The notes under the pieces are model-generated. The model ran no database searches and was not told the DNA's origin. It worked only from the letters and a program-made list of their open reading frames with translations. Below are positions 47,163-55,600 of a stretch of DNA of 64,000 nt, piece by piece; position 1 is the stretch's first letter, and the number at the start of each line of letters is the position of its first letter. The DNA is taken from the NCBI GenBank assembly GCA_030650995.1, contig JAUSCY010000058.1, positions 1 through 64,000 of the forward strand, in the 5' to 3' direction. Position numbers and translations under genes: made by a program. The stretch comes from Sheuella sp. Lineage in GTDB: Bacteria; Pseudomonadota; Gammaproteobacteria; Burkholderiales; Burkholderiaceae_B.

Positions 47163-47230
47163 AGTATTAAGCTTAGTGATCGCGTTGCGTTTAATAATGA
47201 CCGCAGCGGCGTTGGGTTAAGGAGATTGTG

Positions 47231-47785
47231 ATGCAAGCTACGACCCGTTATTCAATGACAATGCGCATCCTGCACTGGATCATCGCAGCCTGTGTGATTG
47301 TCCTGATCCCGATCGGACTCCTGATGGTGTCACGGGGTGAAGCCAACATTTGGGATACGTTAACCAACACACTCTATGCCTGGCATAAAGCGATCGGCTT
47401 CACTGTACTTTGGCTGATGGTCATTCGTATCCTGATTAAATTACGCCAGCCTTCACTGCCTTACACAGATGACATACCTCCAGTCACACTTCTCGCCGCC
47501 AGAACCGTTCATCTTCTGATGTATATCTTGCTAATCATTGTGCCTTTGCTTGGCTGGGCGGGAATCACTGCTTTCCCTGCCCTCAATACAATTGGTGGCT
47601 ACCATTTGCCAGCGCTTCCTTTTATTGAAAAAGGCGAAGCCTTCGCCAAACAATTATTCAATATCCATGGCTTACTTGGCCTGACACTGGGTGTACTCGC
47701 ACTCGCCCATATTGCTGCAGCATGCAAGCACCTGCTGATTAATCGGGACAATGTCTTTAAGCGTATGTGGTTCGGCAAGACATGA
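47231..47785 (+). CDS. Cytochrome b561 (CybB family)
   Basis: A 184-residue dihaem b-type cytochrome in the inner membrane that moves electrons from quinol or superoxide. Four hydrophobic helices carry candidate haem-ligand His residues in RILHWIIAACV, YAWHKAIGF, RTVHLLMYI and LALAHIAAACKH. The ATG at 47231 has AAGGAGA upstream at a good distance; the GTG at 47228 is possible. Its stop overlaps the next gene by 4 bp. Confidence 0.9.
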   Translation: MQATTRYSMTMRILHWIIAACVIVLIPIGLLMVSRGEANIWDTLTNTLYAWHKAIGFTVLWLMVIRILIKLRQPSLPYTDDIPPVTLLAARTVHLLMYILLIIVPLLGWAGITAFPALNTIGGYHLPALPFIEKGEAFAKQLFNIHGLLGLTLGVLALAHIAAACKHLLINRDNVFKRMWFGKT

Positions 47786-48432
47786 TCCGCGTAATCAAAG
47801 CACGACCGATTCTAAGCACAAGCGTGGTGATTGGAGTCGTCTCTGCAATACTTATTTCCACTCTGACGCAACACAATAACTGGATCATACTTGTGCTGAG
47901 TTGGAATATCGGCTCTTGCCTGTATCTTTTTCTGACTTTCAAATTGATGTTTGAGGCAGATCCTGACAAGGTTCGTGCAAACGCCATTCGCCAGAATACC
48001 GGCAACTACGTCATTCTGATGTTAGTAGTTTTTTCTGCGATAGTATGTCTTATCGCAAACGTGATGGTGCTTGGCATTTCAAAAGCGATGGAAGGCAACG
48101 ACCAGCTATTCCATATTTTGCTCGCCGCACTCACCATCATCACATCGTGGACCTTCACTCAAGTTATGTTTGCCGTGCACTACGCGCACGACTTTTATAC
48201 CACTCAAGCCAACAAAAGTGGGCCCGGACTCCTATTTCCTGGGCACGAACAACCTGACTATCTGGATTTTTTATATTTTTCCTGCATGATCGGCACCTCA
48301 GCACAAACCTCAGATGTCAGCATCACTACAAAATCGATGCGTCGCGTGTGTCTGCTTCACTGCGTGATGGCCTATTTTTTCAATACCACACTGATTGCAC
48401 TGACCATTAATATCGCTGCGGGCTTCATCTGA
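47782..48432 (+). CDS. DUF1345 integral membrane protein
   Basis: A 216-residue membrane protein with about five hydrophobic helices. The C-terminal DFLYFSCMIGTSAQTSDVSITTKSMRR and LLHCVMAYFFNTTLIALTINIAAGF match the DUF1345 signature. The ATG at 47782 overlaps the cytochrome b561 stop (ATGA), so I prefer it to an upstream in-frame start at 47767. Function unknown. Confidence 0.85.
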   Translation: MIRVIKARPILSTSVVIGVVSAILISTLTQHNNWIILVLSWNIGSCLYLFLTFKLMFEADPDKVRANAIRQNTGNYVILMLVVFSAIVCLIANVMVLGISKAMEGNDQLFHILLAALTIITSWTFTQVMFAVHYAHDFYTTQANKSGPGLLFPGHEQPDYLDFLYFSCMIGTSAQTSDVSITTKSMRRVCLLHCVMAYFFNTTLIALTINIAAGFI

Positions 48433-48443
48433 TTAAACCTAGC

Positions 48444-48467
48444 GCTTAGTGCTTAGTACTTAGCGCT
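48444..48467. repeat. Short GCTTAGT tandem repeats at the TauD-type gene 3' end
   Basis: GCTTAGT occurs at 48444-48450 and 48451-48457, followed by the related ACTTAGC (48458-48464). The whole is flanked by AGCGCT on both sides. It lies in the 20-bp gap between convergent genes and includes the dioxygenase stop codon. Confidence 0.6.
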
Positions 48468-49364
48468 TCGCTGTGCCGCATTAAGAGACAGCTCTACCGT
48501 ATTGCCAATGTCTGAGACTGTCGCACGCGCCATATCCCTTTTGTACCGCAGGTCATCGAAATCAGTGCCCCGGTGCATCGTGCAGCGGTTATCCCACATC
48601 ACCAGATCGCCCACCCGCCAGCGATGCGACAGCACAAACTGTGGTTGTGTCGCATGTTGCGTCAGTTCGTCAAACAACTCTTCGCTTTGCGCATCTGACA
48701 TACCCAGCACCCGCATGGCATGGGATGCGATATAGAGATTTTTTCGACCCGTCTCGGGTATCGTTCTAACCATCAGCTGCGTGGCGGGCGGCAATGAGGC
48801 GCGCTCACGCTCAGTAAAATTGTTAAAGCCAATTTTTGCGCGGGAGTGAAAAATAGAGTGCTCGACTACAAGCTTGTCGATACATTTTTTTGTGATGTCC
48901 GGGAGCGCATCGTATGCCGCTCGCATATCTGCAAACTCAGTTCGCCCACCTACCGGTGCGATCGCACGCGCATACAGCAATGAGGTCAGCGCAGGGACCT
49001 GCCTGAAAATACTATCCGTATGCCACAACCTGTTTGCGAGTCCTGACATTCTTTTACGACTGTCTTTTGTCAGGATTTCATTTTCATCACCCAGATTCGA
49101 TACATCTGCAATGCGCGCGTCGATTCTGAACTTTTTAACTTCGTCGGCGTAAGTATTAATATTCTGTTCCATCGGACCAAATACTTTGGCGAACTCGACA
49201 TGCTGATCCGATGTGAGGTCCTGACCTGGAAATACCAGCACGCTGTAATGTATAAAGGCGGCTTGAATATCCGCACGATCAGCATCTGAAAGCGGTTTGC
49301 TCAAATCCACATCACTGATTTCGGCCATGAAATCTGGGGTGACAGGAAAAATCGAAATTGCCAT
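48453..49364 (-). CDS. TauD/TfdA family Fe(II)/2-oxoglutarate-dependent dioxygenase
   Basis: A 303-residue double-stranded beta-helix oxygenase. The metal motif HTD (LWHTDSIFRQVPA), the distal His in NRCTMHRGT and the 2-oxoglutarate Arg region (YKRDMARATV) are present. Opening FPVTPDFMAEISDVDLSKPLSD is typical. Start set at 49364 (MAISIFPVTPDFMAE), with GGAG upstream; 49424 is in frame but lengthens the N-terminus. Substrates of this family include taurine, aryloxyalkanoates and sulfates; none can be picked here. Confidence 0.88.
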   Translation of the reverse strand: MAISIFPVTPDFMAEISDVDLSKPLSDADRADIQAAFIHYSVLVFPGQDLTSDQHVEFAKVFGPMEQNINTYADEVKKFRIDARIADVSNLGDENEILTKDSRKRMSGLANRLWHTDSIFRQVPALTSLLYARAIAPVGGRTEFADMRAAYDALPDITKKCIDKLVVEHSIFHSRAKIGFNNFTERERASLPPATQLMVRTIPETGRKNLYIASHAMRVLGMSDAQSEELFDELTQHATQPQFVLSHRWRVGDLVMWDNRCTMHRGTDFDDLRYKRDMARATVSDIGNTVELSLNAAQRSAKY

Positions 49365-49500
49365 ATTTTGCTCCGGACGAATCCTGTTTCTGATTGAACA
49401 GTACTTTTCTTTTTGTTTTAGCATGGGAAGTGGGCAATTATTGCTTGGATAGGGTTTACCTTAGCTGCGATAATTAGGGCACTACACAAACGAGGGACTT

Positions 49501-49731
49501 ATGAAACTGATTTTTATTCTTATCTTGGCCGGGCTTTTAAGTGCTTGTAATGCTGTAGCAGGTGCCGGACGAGACATCACCAGCAGTTCGGAGTGGGTGA
49601 AAGGCAAAATCAGCGGTGGCAGCACCAGCAAAGAGTCCGCTCCTAAACCTGCACCGGCAAAGGAAGCGCCAGCGTCTGGTCCATCCACCCAGCCGTCACC
49701 TGCTGCGCCCGCCACTCAAACGAATATTTAG
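49501..49731 (+). CDS. Entericidin-like small lipoprotein with Pro/Ala-rich tail
   Basis: A 76-residue lipoprotein: a signal with lipobox LLSAC, then NAVAGAGRDITSSSEWVKGKI, which matches the EcnA/EcnB (entericidin) pattern (CNTvaGaGkDi). Beyond it lies a ~35-residue tail rich in Pro, Ala and Ser (SKESAPKPAPAKEAPASG..), which entericidins usually lack. Entericidin B was described as a bacteriolytic lipoprotein, but homologues are widespread with unclear roles. An antidote partner gene is not evident next to it. Confidence 0.72.
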   Translation: MKLIFILILAGLLSACNAVAGAGRDITSSSEWVKGKISGGSTSKESAPKPAPAKEAPASGPSTQPSPAAPATQTNI

Positions 49732-49757
49732 TACTCACCCGACCGGGAGCGCATCAG

Positions 49758-50087
49758 ATGGCCTGGATCTACCTATCAATCGCTATTGTCGCGGAGGTCA
49801 TCGCGACCATGGCGCTGAAATATACCGAAGGATTTACCAGACTCATCCCGAGCAGTGTTGTATTAGTAGGTTATGGCATCGCCTTTTTCCTGCTTTCGAA
49901 AATTGTGCAGATGCTGCCGCTGGCGGTGACCTATGCGATCTGGTCGGGTGCAGGCATTGCACTGGTCGGGATTGCTGGCTGGATATGGCTTGGACAAAAA
50001 CTCGATCTGGCCGCCATCCTTGGGATAGCTCTTATCATCATTGGAGTCCTCGTCATCAACGTGTTCTCTTCCACCATTTCACATTAA
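49758..50087 (+). CDS. Small multidrug resistance (SMR/EmrE-type) transporter
   Basis: A 109-residue, four-helix membrane transporter. MAWIYLSIAIVAEVIATMALKYTEGFTRL carries the essential membrane Glu (about residue 13), followed by the signature YAIWSGAGIALVGIAGWIWLGQKLD. Members export cationic drugs or guanidinium-type compounds as antiparallel dimers; the substrate class is not certain. It lies 26 bp after the entericidin-like gene and a few bases before the binding-protein gene. Confidence 0.92.
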   Translation: MAWIYLSIAIVAEVIATMALKYTEGFTRLIPSSVVLVGYGIAFFLLSKIVQMLPLAVTYAIWSGAGIALVGIAGWIWLGQKLDLAAILGIALIIIGVLVINVFSSTISH

Positions 50088-50092
50088 ACATA

Positions 50093-50833
50093 ATGACTTC
50101 AGACATCGCTCAACATCTAGCACCCACAGGAACAATGCGCGCGGGCGTATTTACGGGCAACTTCCTGCTCATCACCGGCACGAGCCCGGCAGGAACACCA
50201 CAGGGTGTTTCACCCGATATGTGCCAGGCGATTGCCGATCAACTAGGCGTCAAGCTTGAACTCATTGCCTTTAAAAATCAGGACGAACTTGTTGAAGCGG
50301 TAGCGTGCGGCGCCTGTGATGTTGGATTAGTCGGCTCAGATCCCGAACGGGCAAAAAAAATCACCTTCACGCCTGCTTACGTGGAAATTGAAGCGACCTA
50401 TCTGGTGCCTGCCGGCTCAAGCCTTCAGACTGTCGCCCAGGTCGATCAACCTGGCGTGAAAATCGCAGTCCCTTCGCGCAGCGCCTACGAGCTATGGTTG
50501 TCGCGTAATCTGAAACATGCGGAACTGGTTATGGCAGAAGGATTTGAGGCGACGATCAACGTCTTTGTCCAGGATCACCTCCAGGCCCTGGCTGGCTTAC
50601 GCGTTGCGTTAACAGAAGATGCTAAAAAATTACCTGGTTCGCGTTTGCTTGAAGAAAATTTCGCAACCATCCAGCAAGCCATCAGCACACGAAACGCGAA
50701 TACGGATGGTCTTAATTTTTTGAACACTTTTGTCGAGCAAGCCAAAGCCAGTGGACTCGTCGCCAGCCTGATTGCCAAACATCGCGTGACAGGACTGGTG
50801 GTCGCGCCAGCGCACCAAGCGATAACACCATGA
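50093..50833 (+). CDS. Orphan amino-acid-type (SBP_bac_3) substrate-binding protein without signal peptide
   Basis: A 246-residue protein with the fold signature of family-3 solute-binding proteins (GTMRAGVFTGNFLLIT, QGVSPDMCQAIADQLGVKLELIAFKNQDELVEAV, CDVGLVGSDPERAKKITFTPAYVEIEATYLV). The N-terminus (MTSDIAQHLAPTGTMRAG) has no signal sequence, so it should stay in the cytoplasm. No permease or ATPase is adjacent. It may be a ligand sensor or an enzyme-like derivative; relatives of this kind occur in Burkholderiales. The ATG at 50093 follows the SMR stop by 5 bp. Confidence 0.83.
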   Translation: MTSDIAQHLAPTGTMRAGVFTGNFLLITGTSPAGTPQGVSPDMCQAIADQLGVKLELIAFKNQDELVEAVACGACDVGLVGSDPERAKKITFTPAYVEIEATYLVPAGSSLQTVAQVDQPGVKIAVPSRSAYELWLSRNLKHAELVMAEGFEATINVFVQDHLQALAGLRVALTEDAKKLPGSRLLEENFATIQQAISTRNANTDGLNFLNTFVEQAKASGLVASLIAKHRVTGLVVAPAHQAITP

Positions 50834-50870
50834 TCATGATAATGATCAGCACTTCTAAATCAGGAACACC

Positions 50871-51218
50871 ATGAATACCATACCCGCATGCCCACTGTGT
50901 ACGATGGAGAACACCTATCAGGATGGCGATCAATACGTTTGCCCTGATTGTGGTCACGAGTGGCTGATCGCCGCTGCACAAGAGGACGTGCAAGAGACCG
51001 ACGGGATTGTGCGCGATGCAAATGGCAATCCGCTGGCCGACGGCGACGCGGTTATTCTGATTAAAGATCTTAAAGTCAAAGGCTCGTCCACCGTGCTGAA
51101 AAAAGGAACGAAGGTCAAAAGCATTCGACTTGGAAACGGCACCGATGGACACGAAGTAGACTGCCGCATGGAAAATGGCAGTTTCATGCTCAAAGCTGTT
51201 TTTCTGAAAAAAGCCTGA
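50871..51218 (+). CDS. PhnA/YjdM family zinc-ribbon protein
   Basis: A 115-residue protein with an N-terminal zinc ribbon (CPLCTMENTYQDGDQYVCPDCGHEW) and the PhnA domain (DANGNPLADGDAVILIKDLKVKGSSTVLKKGTKVKSIRL..VDCRMENGSFMLKAVFLKK). Despite the name, PhnA/YjdM is not part of the C-P lyase complex and its function is poorly defined. No phn operon is adjacent. Standard length. Confidence 0.92.
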   Translation: MNTIPACPLCTMENTYQDGDQYVCPDCGHEWLIAAAQEDVQETDGIVRDANGNPLADGDAVILIKDLKVKGSSTVLKKGTKVKSIRLGNGTDGHEVDCRMENGSFMLKAVFLKKA

Positions 51219-51250
51219 GCACCTTAAACCGTTAACTATTTGGATCTGAC

Positions 51251-51844
51251 ATGCAAAGTTTTCTTCACGTGGGTTGTGGCCCGCAAACCAAAGCAGGTCT
51301 GAAGGGCTTTAATACTGATGACTGGAAGGAAATCAGGTTTGATATTGACGAAAAGGTCCATCCCGACATCGTCGGAACACTGACAGATATGTCGGGTGTA
51401 GAAACCGCGAGTATGGATGCGATATTCTCGTCGCATAACATCGAACATTTGTTTCCACACGAGGTACCCGTTGCGCTGAAAGAATTTAGTCGCGTACTCA
51501 AACCAACCGGCTTTGTGGTCATAACCTGCCCTGATCTTCAAAGTGTATGTCAGGCCGTCGCCCAGGATCAGTTGCTTGAGCCTCTCTACGACTCACCTGC
51601 CGGCCCGATCAGCGCCATTGACATCCTGTATGGTCACAGAGGCTATATCGCCCAAGGCAATCATTACATGGCGCACAAATGCGGCTTCACGTTCAAAGCG
51701 TTGTGTGGAGCCTTTGCAGAGGCGGGTTTCAAAAGCACCTTCGGCGGCAGAGGACTCAAATCCTTTGATCTCTGGCTAGTGGCATTCAAACAGGACTTAC
51801 CTGAAGAAGATGTGCACAGAATCGGCTCAAGCTATTTACCTTGA
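51251..51844 (+). CDS. Class I SAM-dependent methyltransferase-like protein
   Basis: A 197-residue protein. FLHVGCGPQTK is the SAM-binding motif I, followed by FDIDEKVHPDIVGTLTDMS (acidic motif II), AIFSSHNIEHLFPHEVPVALKEFSRVLKPTGFVVITCPD (motif IV and post-motif). The HNIEHL stretch is usual in Methyltransf_11-type enzymes acting on small molecules or glycans. Substrate unknown. Confidence 0.85.
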   Translation: MQSFLHVGCGPQTKAGLKGFNTDDWKEIRFDIDEKVHPDIVGTLTDMSGVETASMDAIFSSHNIEHLFPHEVPVALKEFSRVLKPTGFVVITCPDLQSVCQAVAQDQLLEPLYDSPAGPISAIDILYGHRGYIAQGNHYMAHKCGFTFKALCGAFAEAGFKSTFGGRGLKSFDLWLVAFKQDLPEEDVHRIGSSYLP

Positions 51845-51961
51845 GCCAGGATGTAGCCAGGCGCCTTGAAATGCACTGAAACAACTCAGAGCATTTATGT
51901 AATGCGTTTGAAACGGGTATTGCGTCATCATGATCTCGCGTTCCAACACAGGAGATACGCC

Positions 51962-52561
51962 ATGAAACTGATCAATACCCGTTCACTTGTAGCCGCCTTA
52001 GGCTTGAGCTTGCTGGCAAACGGTGCCTGGGCTCAATCCGCTACGACAGCAACCCCACCACCAGCTTCCGCTTCTGCGCCAACCGTCACATCGTCTACAC
52101 CTCCGACAGCTCCAGCCTCACCGAAGGTGGCACCTGCCGCCGGCATGCCAGGCCACCCTCATTCGATGGCAGCCCATCATGGGCAGCATGGCGATATGGA
52201 TATGGGACATGACCACCAGGCTGTTATCGATAAATTAGGCCTGTCACCTGCGCAAAAACTTCAGTATGACGCTGCAAAAACAGCGCGCAAGGATGTATTC
52301 AAAGCGAAACAAGCCAATATGGCAGCTCGCCAGAAAGCCATGACGGAGCAATTGAGTAAAGATCAAATGGATCCACGCGCCATGATTGAACTCAACAAGC
52401 AGTCACGCGCCAGCATGGAAGCCAAACGTACTGAGGCAGAACAAAAATGGTTAGCTTTCTGGGATGGACTGAATGCAGAACAGCGTAAAACCTTCACTGC
52501 ATACATGAAATCCAAACAGGAAAATCATGCCCACAAGCATCAGGGTTCGCCTCGCGGCTGA
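51962..52561 (+). CDS. Periplasmic Spy/CpxP-like protein with His/Met-rich segment
   Basis: A 199-residue exported protein. The signal peptide (MKLINTRSLVAALGLSLLANGAWAQ) is followed by a Pro/Thr/Ala-rich linker, a His/Met/Gly-rich segment (about residues 65-88, with HGQHGDMDMGHDH) that could bind Cu or Zn, and helices with LSPAQKLQYDAAKTARKDVFKAKQAN, resembling the LTxxQ helices of Spy/CpxP. Start at 51962 is supported by GGAG upstream. A role in metal or envelope stress is an inference. Confidence 0.75.
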   Translation: MKLINTRSLVAALGLSLLANGAWAQSATTATPPPASASAPTVTSSTPPTAPASPKVAPAAGMPGHPHSMAAHHGQHGDMDMGHDHQAVIDKLGLSPAQKLQYDAAKTARKDVFKAKQANMAARQKAMTEQLSKDQMDPRAMIELNKQSRASMEAKRTEAEQKWLAFWDGLNAEQRKTFTAYMKSKQENHAHKHQGSPRG

Positions 52562-52620
52562 CCTTGACTGCAGTCACGGACATCCGGAGGACAAAAGTGC
52601 CGGATGCATAGCGGGATTCG

Positions 52621-52650
52621 AGCCCTGACACACTGTCAGGGCTTTTTATT
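52621..52650 (+). terminator. Rho-independent terminator
   Basis: AGCCCTGACA (52621-52630) and TGTCAGGGCT (52634-52643) form a 10-bp stem around a CAC loop, followed by TTTTT. It ends the transcript from the Spy-like gene. Confidence 0.9.
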
Positions 52651-52753
52651 TGAACGGGGTATTCAGGCATTAAAATAATGCACTTCCACTCATGACGAGT
52701 GTCCTCATTTTTGCACTGTATGCTGTAGTTTTTCTCAGCAAAAGGATTTTTTA

Positions 52754-53854
52754 ATGTCATCCGCCCCAAAATTATCCACACCCGTTCGTCTGGGTGCCAT
52801 CGAATTAAAAAATCGCGTTGTGATGGCTCCACTTACGCGTATGCGGGCAGTCGAGGGGGATGTATCGAGTCCTTTGGCTAAAACGTATTACGCGCAACGA
52901 GCAGGTGCAGGACTGATTATTTCCGAAGCAACCCAAATCTCCCCCATTGCGAAAGGCTACCCGGCAACCCCTGGCATTTATTCTGCAGAACAAACGCAGG
53001 CCTGGAAAGAGATCGTCGACGCTGTTCACGCCAAAGGCGGGAAAATTGTTGCCCAGCTCTGGCACGTCGGTCGTATTTCTCACTCCTCCTTGCATCCCGA
53101 ACAAGGTCTGCCAGAAGCACCATCCGCCATTGCTCCTGCTGGCAAGACGCTGACAGCGACCTGGCAAATGGAAGCTTACGAAACGCCCAAAGCCATGACT
53201 GCACAGGACATTGAGCGCCTTAAAAACGACTATAAAGTGGCTGCGCATAACGCGAAAACAGCCGGATTTGACGGCGTGGAGATTCATGCCGCAAATGGTT
53301 ACCTGCTAGATCAGTTTTTGCAGGATAAGACCAATCACCGCACAGATAATTATGGCGGCTCGATTGAAAATCGCATTCGCTTACTCAGTGAAGTTCTGGA
53401 GTCGGTCGCCACCGAATTCTCCTATGACCGCATTGGCGTGCGCCTCTCCCCTTACGGCTCCTTCAATGACATGGGCGACAGCGATACAGCCGCTTTGTTT
53501 AATGCCGTCATCCAGAAACTCAATGGCTATGGTCTGAGCTACCTTCACATGATCGAGCCACGTTCAACTTCTGCTGGCGGAAACGATAAGGTCGACGAAA
53601 ACGCGCCCGATACCGCCCAGCTTTTCCGCAAAGCATTCAAGGGTGGCTTTATCAGCGCAGGTGGCTACACCAGCGAATCTGGGGAACAGGCACTGGTAAA
53701 CGACTCTGCTGATGCGATCGCTTATGGACGACTCTACATATCCAATCCGGATCTTGCAGAACGTTTTGCTAATAATGCCCCGTTAAATCCCTATGACCGC
53801 GGAACTTTTTACGGCGGCGCTGAAAAAGGCTATACAGACTACCCAAGCCTGTGA
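52754..53854 (+). CDS. nemA: Old Yellow Enzyme family alkene reductase (NemA type)
   Basis: A 366-residue FMN-dependent flavoprotein reducing activated C=C bonds, nitro compounds and nitrate esters. The TIM-barrel signature LFTPVRLGAIELKNRVVMAPLTRMRA (here LSTPVRLGAIELKNR), YYAQRAGAGLIISEATQISP, QLWHVGRISHSSLHP, GVEIHAANGYLLDQFLQDKTNHRTDNYGGSIENR (His/Asn ligand set) and C-terminal YGRLYISNPDLAERF are clear. Confidence 0.93.
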   Translation: MSSAPKLSTPVRLGAIELKNRVVMAPLTRMRAVEGDVSSPLAKTYYAQRAGAGLIISEATQISPIAKGYPATPGIYSAEQTQAWKEIVDAVHAKGGKIVAQLWHVGRISHSSLHPEQGLPEAPSAIAPAGKTLTATWQMEAYETPKAMTAQDIERLKNDYKVAAHNAKTAGFDGVEIHAANGYLLDQFLQDKTNHRTDNYGGSIENRIRLLSEVLESVATEFSYDRIGVRLSPYGSFNDMGDSDTAALFNAVIQKLNGYGLSYLHMIEPRSTSAGGNDKVDENAPDTAQLFRKAFKGGFISAGGYTSESGEQALVNDSADAIAYGRLYISNPDLAERFANNAPLNPYDRGTFYGGAEKGYTDYPSL

Positions 53855-53906
53855 GCTTTTGGATCTACGGGATTTCTCATATGCGGAATCAGCCAGGGAT
53901 TTTTGC

Positions 53907-54968
53907 ATGATGCCCCGCACGGGTACATCCTCTGTTCAAACCAGAAACAACTTCGACCTGATCCGCTTGTTTGCTGCGGCGCAGGTCGCGGTGTCGCATG
54001 CGGCAGACTGGATGCATGTGCCTTTGCCATGGCTCAACATCCTCGGTTATTTCCCCGGGGTGCCAATTTTTTTCTTTATCAGTGGCTATTTGATTTACCA
54101 GTCTTACGCCAACATCAAGACCCCGGATCGCCTGCGCATATTTACGATTAACCGCATATTGAGGCTTTTCCCTGCGCTCTATATTTGTATTGTTTTTTCA
54201 TTAGTGCTGACGTACTTCAGCGGGTATTTCTCAACGGTACAGATCACGTTTAAACAATGGTTGTTATGGCTGGCAACTCAATTCAGTTTTCTGCAGTTTT
54301 TTAATCCAGACTTCATGCGTGCCTATGCCACAGGTAAGCTCAATGCAAGTTTATGGACAATCACCGTCGAGTTGCAATTTTATGTACTCACGCCATTCAT
54401 ATTTTTTCTCTGGCAAAAGTACAGAAAGATTTCGGTTTGTTTATTCATCATTTTTATTGGTCTCAACACTGCGAATTCAATGCTGAATCCGCGCGTCTCG
54501 ACGCTTGAAAAACTATTTAATGTTTCCTTTGCTCCATGGATCGCAATGTTCGCGCTCGGCGCTTATATTTCTACCAATAAGGGCTTGCAAGAAAAAATAC
54601 TGAAAACGCATATTCTGGTGCCACTATCTCTGTACATGCTGTCTTACTATTTCGCACTGCATGCAGATCTGGGCACACACAATTCAATTAACTTAATTTC
54701 ATTTATCCTGCTGGGATGGCTGATATTCAAAGCCGCTTATACCCTGCCGAATCTTTCTGAGTCCTTGCTGCACAAGAACGATATTTCGTACGGTATATAC
54801 ATTTATCACATGCCAATCGTAAATTTCATGATCTACAAACAAATGAGTGGCTCCTACCTTTACCTGATCATCGCCATGGTAATGACTACAGCGATCGCGC
54901 TGTTGTCATGGCGTCTGATTGAAAAACCGGCCCTGCGTCTTAAAAAAATCAGCTTGCGCCGCGCCTGA
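53907..54968 (+). CDS. Acyltransferase family 3 membrane protein
   Basis: A 353-residue integral membrane acyltransferase (Acyl_transf_3) with about ten hydrophobic helices. The N-terminal NFDLIRLFAAAQVAVSHAADW provides the conserved His following the R of the family's D..R..A....H pattern; FPGVPIFFFISGYLIYQSYANIK and RILRLFPALYICIV follow. Members add acetyl or other acyl groups to sugars of surface glycans. I place the start at the ATG at 53907, after nemA, because the upstream in-frame start would overlap nemA heavily. Confidence 0.85.
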   Translation: MMPRTGTSSVQTRNNFDLIRLFAAAQVAVSHAADWMHVPLPWLNILGYFPGVPIFFFISGYLIYQSYANIKTPDRLRIFTINRILRLFPALYICIVFSLVLTYFSGYFSTVQITFKQWLLWLATQFSFLQFFNPDFMRAYATGKLNASLWTITVELQFYVLTPFIFFLWQKYRKISVCLFIIFIGLNTANSMLNPRVSTLEKLFNVSFAPWIAMFALGAYISTNKGLQEKILKTHILVPLSLYMLSYYFALHADLGTHNSINLISFILLGWLIFKAAYTLPNLSESLLHKNDISYGIYIYHMPIVNFMIYKQMSGSYLYLIIAMVMTTAIALLSWRLIEKPALRLKKISLRRA

Positions 54969-55035
54969 TGTGAAGACAGGCACGACTGCATACAATACAC
55001 ATATCCGTACACCATTTTATTTTGTGAGCACAGCC

Positions 55036-55530
55036 ATGAATCGATCACTGCCACGTATAGCTTTAATGATGTCGATATTGCTGCTAGCTGGCTGCAGCTC
55101 AAAAGGTGAACTCAAAGAAGTTAAGTCAGAGCCGTCCAGAGCCATTGAAACGAACTTTCAGGCGATGAGTATTTCACAGGCGAAAAACAACCTCATGGCA
55201 GCCTGCTCCGCGAGACGGCTGGTCATCCACACCACGAAAACGGAAGTGACTTGCGCGCAAAACGATATTACCGGCTCACGCAAACGTGATCTGGATCGGT
55301 TCGTTAACGATGAATATGCAACGAATATTCAGATTGTGAGTCAATTCAAGCTCGTCGAGCTCGAGAGAAGTGTCGGTGTCACAGCCAATATACATGTGCA
55401 ATACCTTGCACCCATGAGCGTAACCGCTGGCCCGCAAACAAGAACCCGTAACCTGCTTGATGATATTTCTTATAGTGAGTTATCCGCGCTCATTGAATAT
55501 GCCACGCGAGGCGCCACACCTGTCAGGTAA
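55036..55530 (+). CDS. Lipoprotein of unknown family
   Basis: A 164-residue exported lipoprotein: signal ending in lipobox LLAGC (SILLLAGCSSKG), then a mature domain beginning ELKEVKSEPSRAIETNFQAMSISQAKNNLMAACSARRLVIHTTKTEVTCAQ, with two Cys that could form a disulfide. I do not recognise a family. The ATG at 55036 gives a proper lipoprotein signal. It lies between two acyltransferase genes, 67 bp after the first. Confidence 0.7.
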   Translation: MNRSLPRIALMMSILLLAGCSSKGELKEVKSEPSRAIETNFQAMSISQAKNNLMAACSARRLVIHTTKTEVTCAQNDITGSRKRDLDRFVNDEYATNIQIVSQFKLVELERSVGVTANIHVQYLAPMSVTAGPQTRTRNLLDDISYSELSALIEYATRGATPVR

Positions 55531-55557
55531 TGCATAAGCTTTATTTTATTTGCTAGT

Positions 55558-55600
55558 GATTCACTAGCGATTCACTTGCGGATTCACTAGTGGATTCACT
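55558..55600. repeat. Four ~12-bp tandem units (GATTCACT) at the acyltransferase 3' end
   Basis: GATTCACT recurs at 55558, 55569, 55581 and 55593. Most of it lies inside the last codons of the minus-strand acyltransferase gene and encodes an LVNP-type repeat at its C-terminus (SLVNPLVNPQVNR). Confidence 0.85.

Noticed and set aside
10587-51218. PhnN and PhnA hinting at a phosphonate operon
   Set aside because: The two are 40 kb apart and no C-P lyase or phosphonate transporter gene lies in the window. PhnA/YjdM is not a lyase component.
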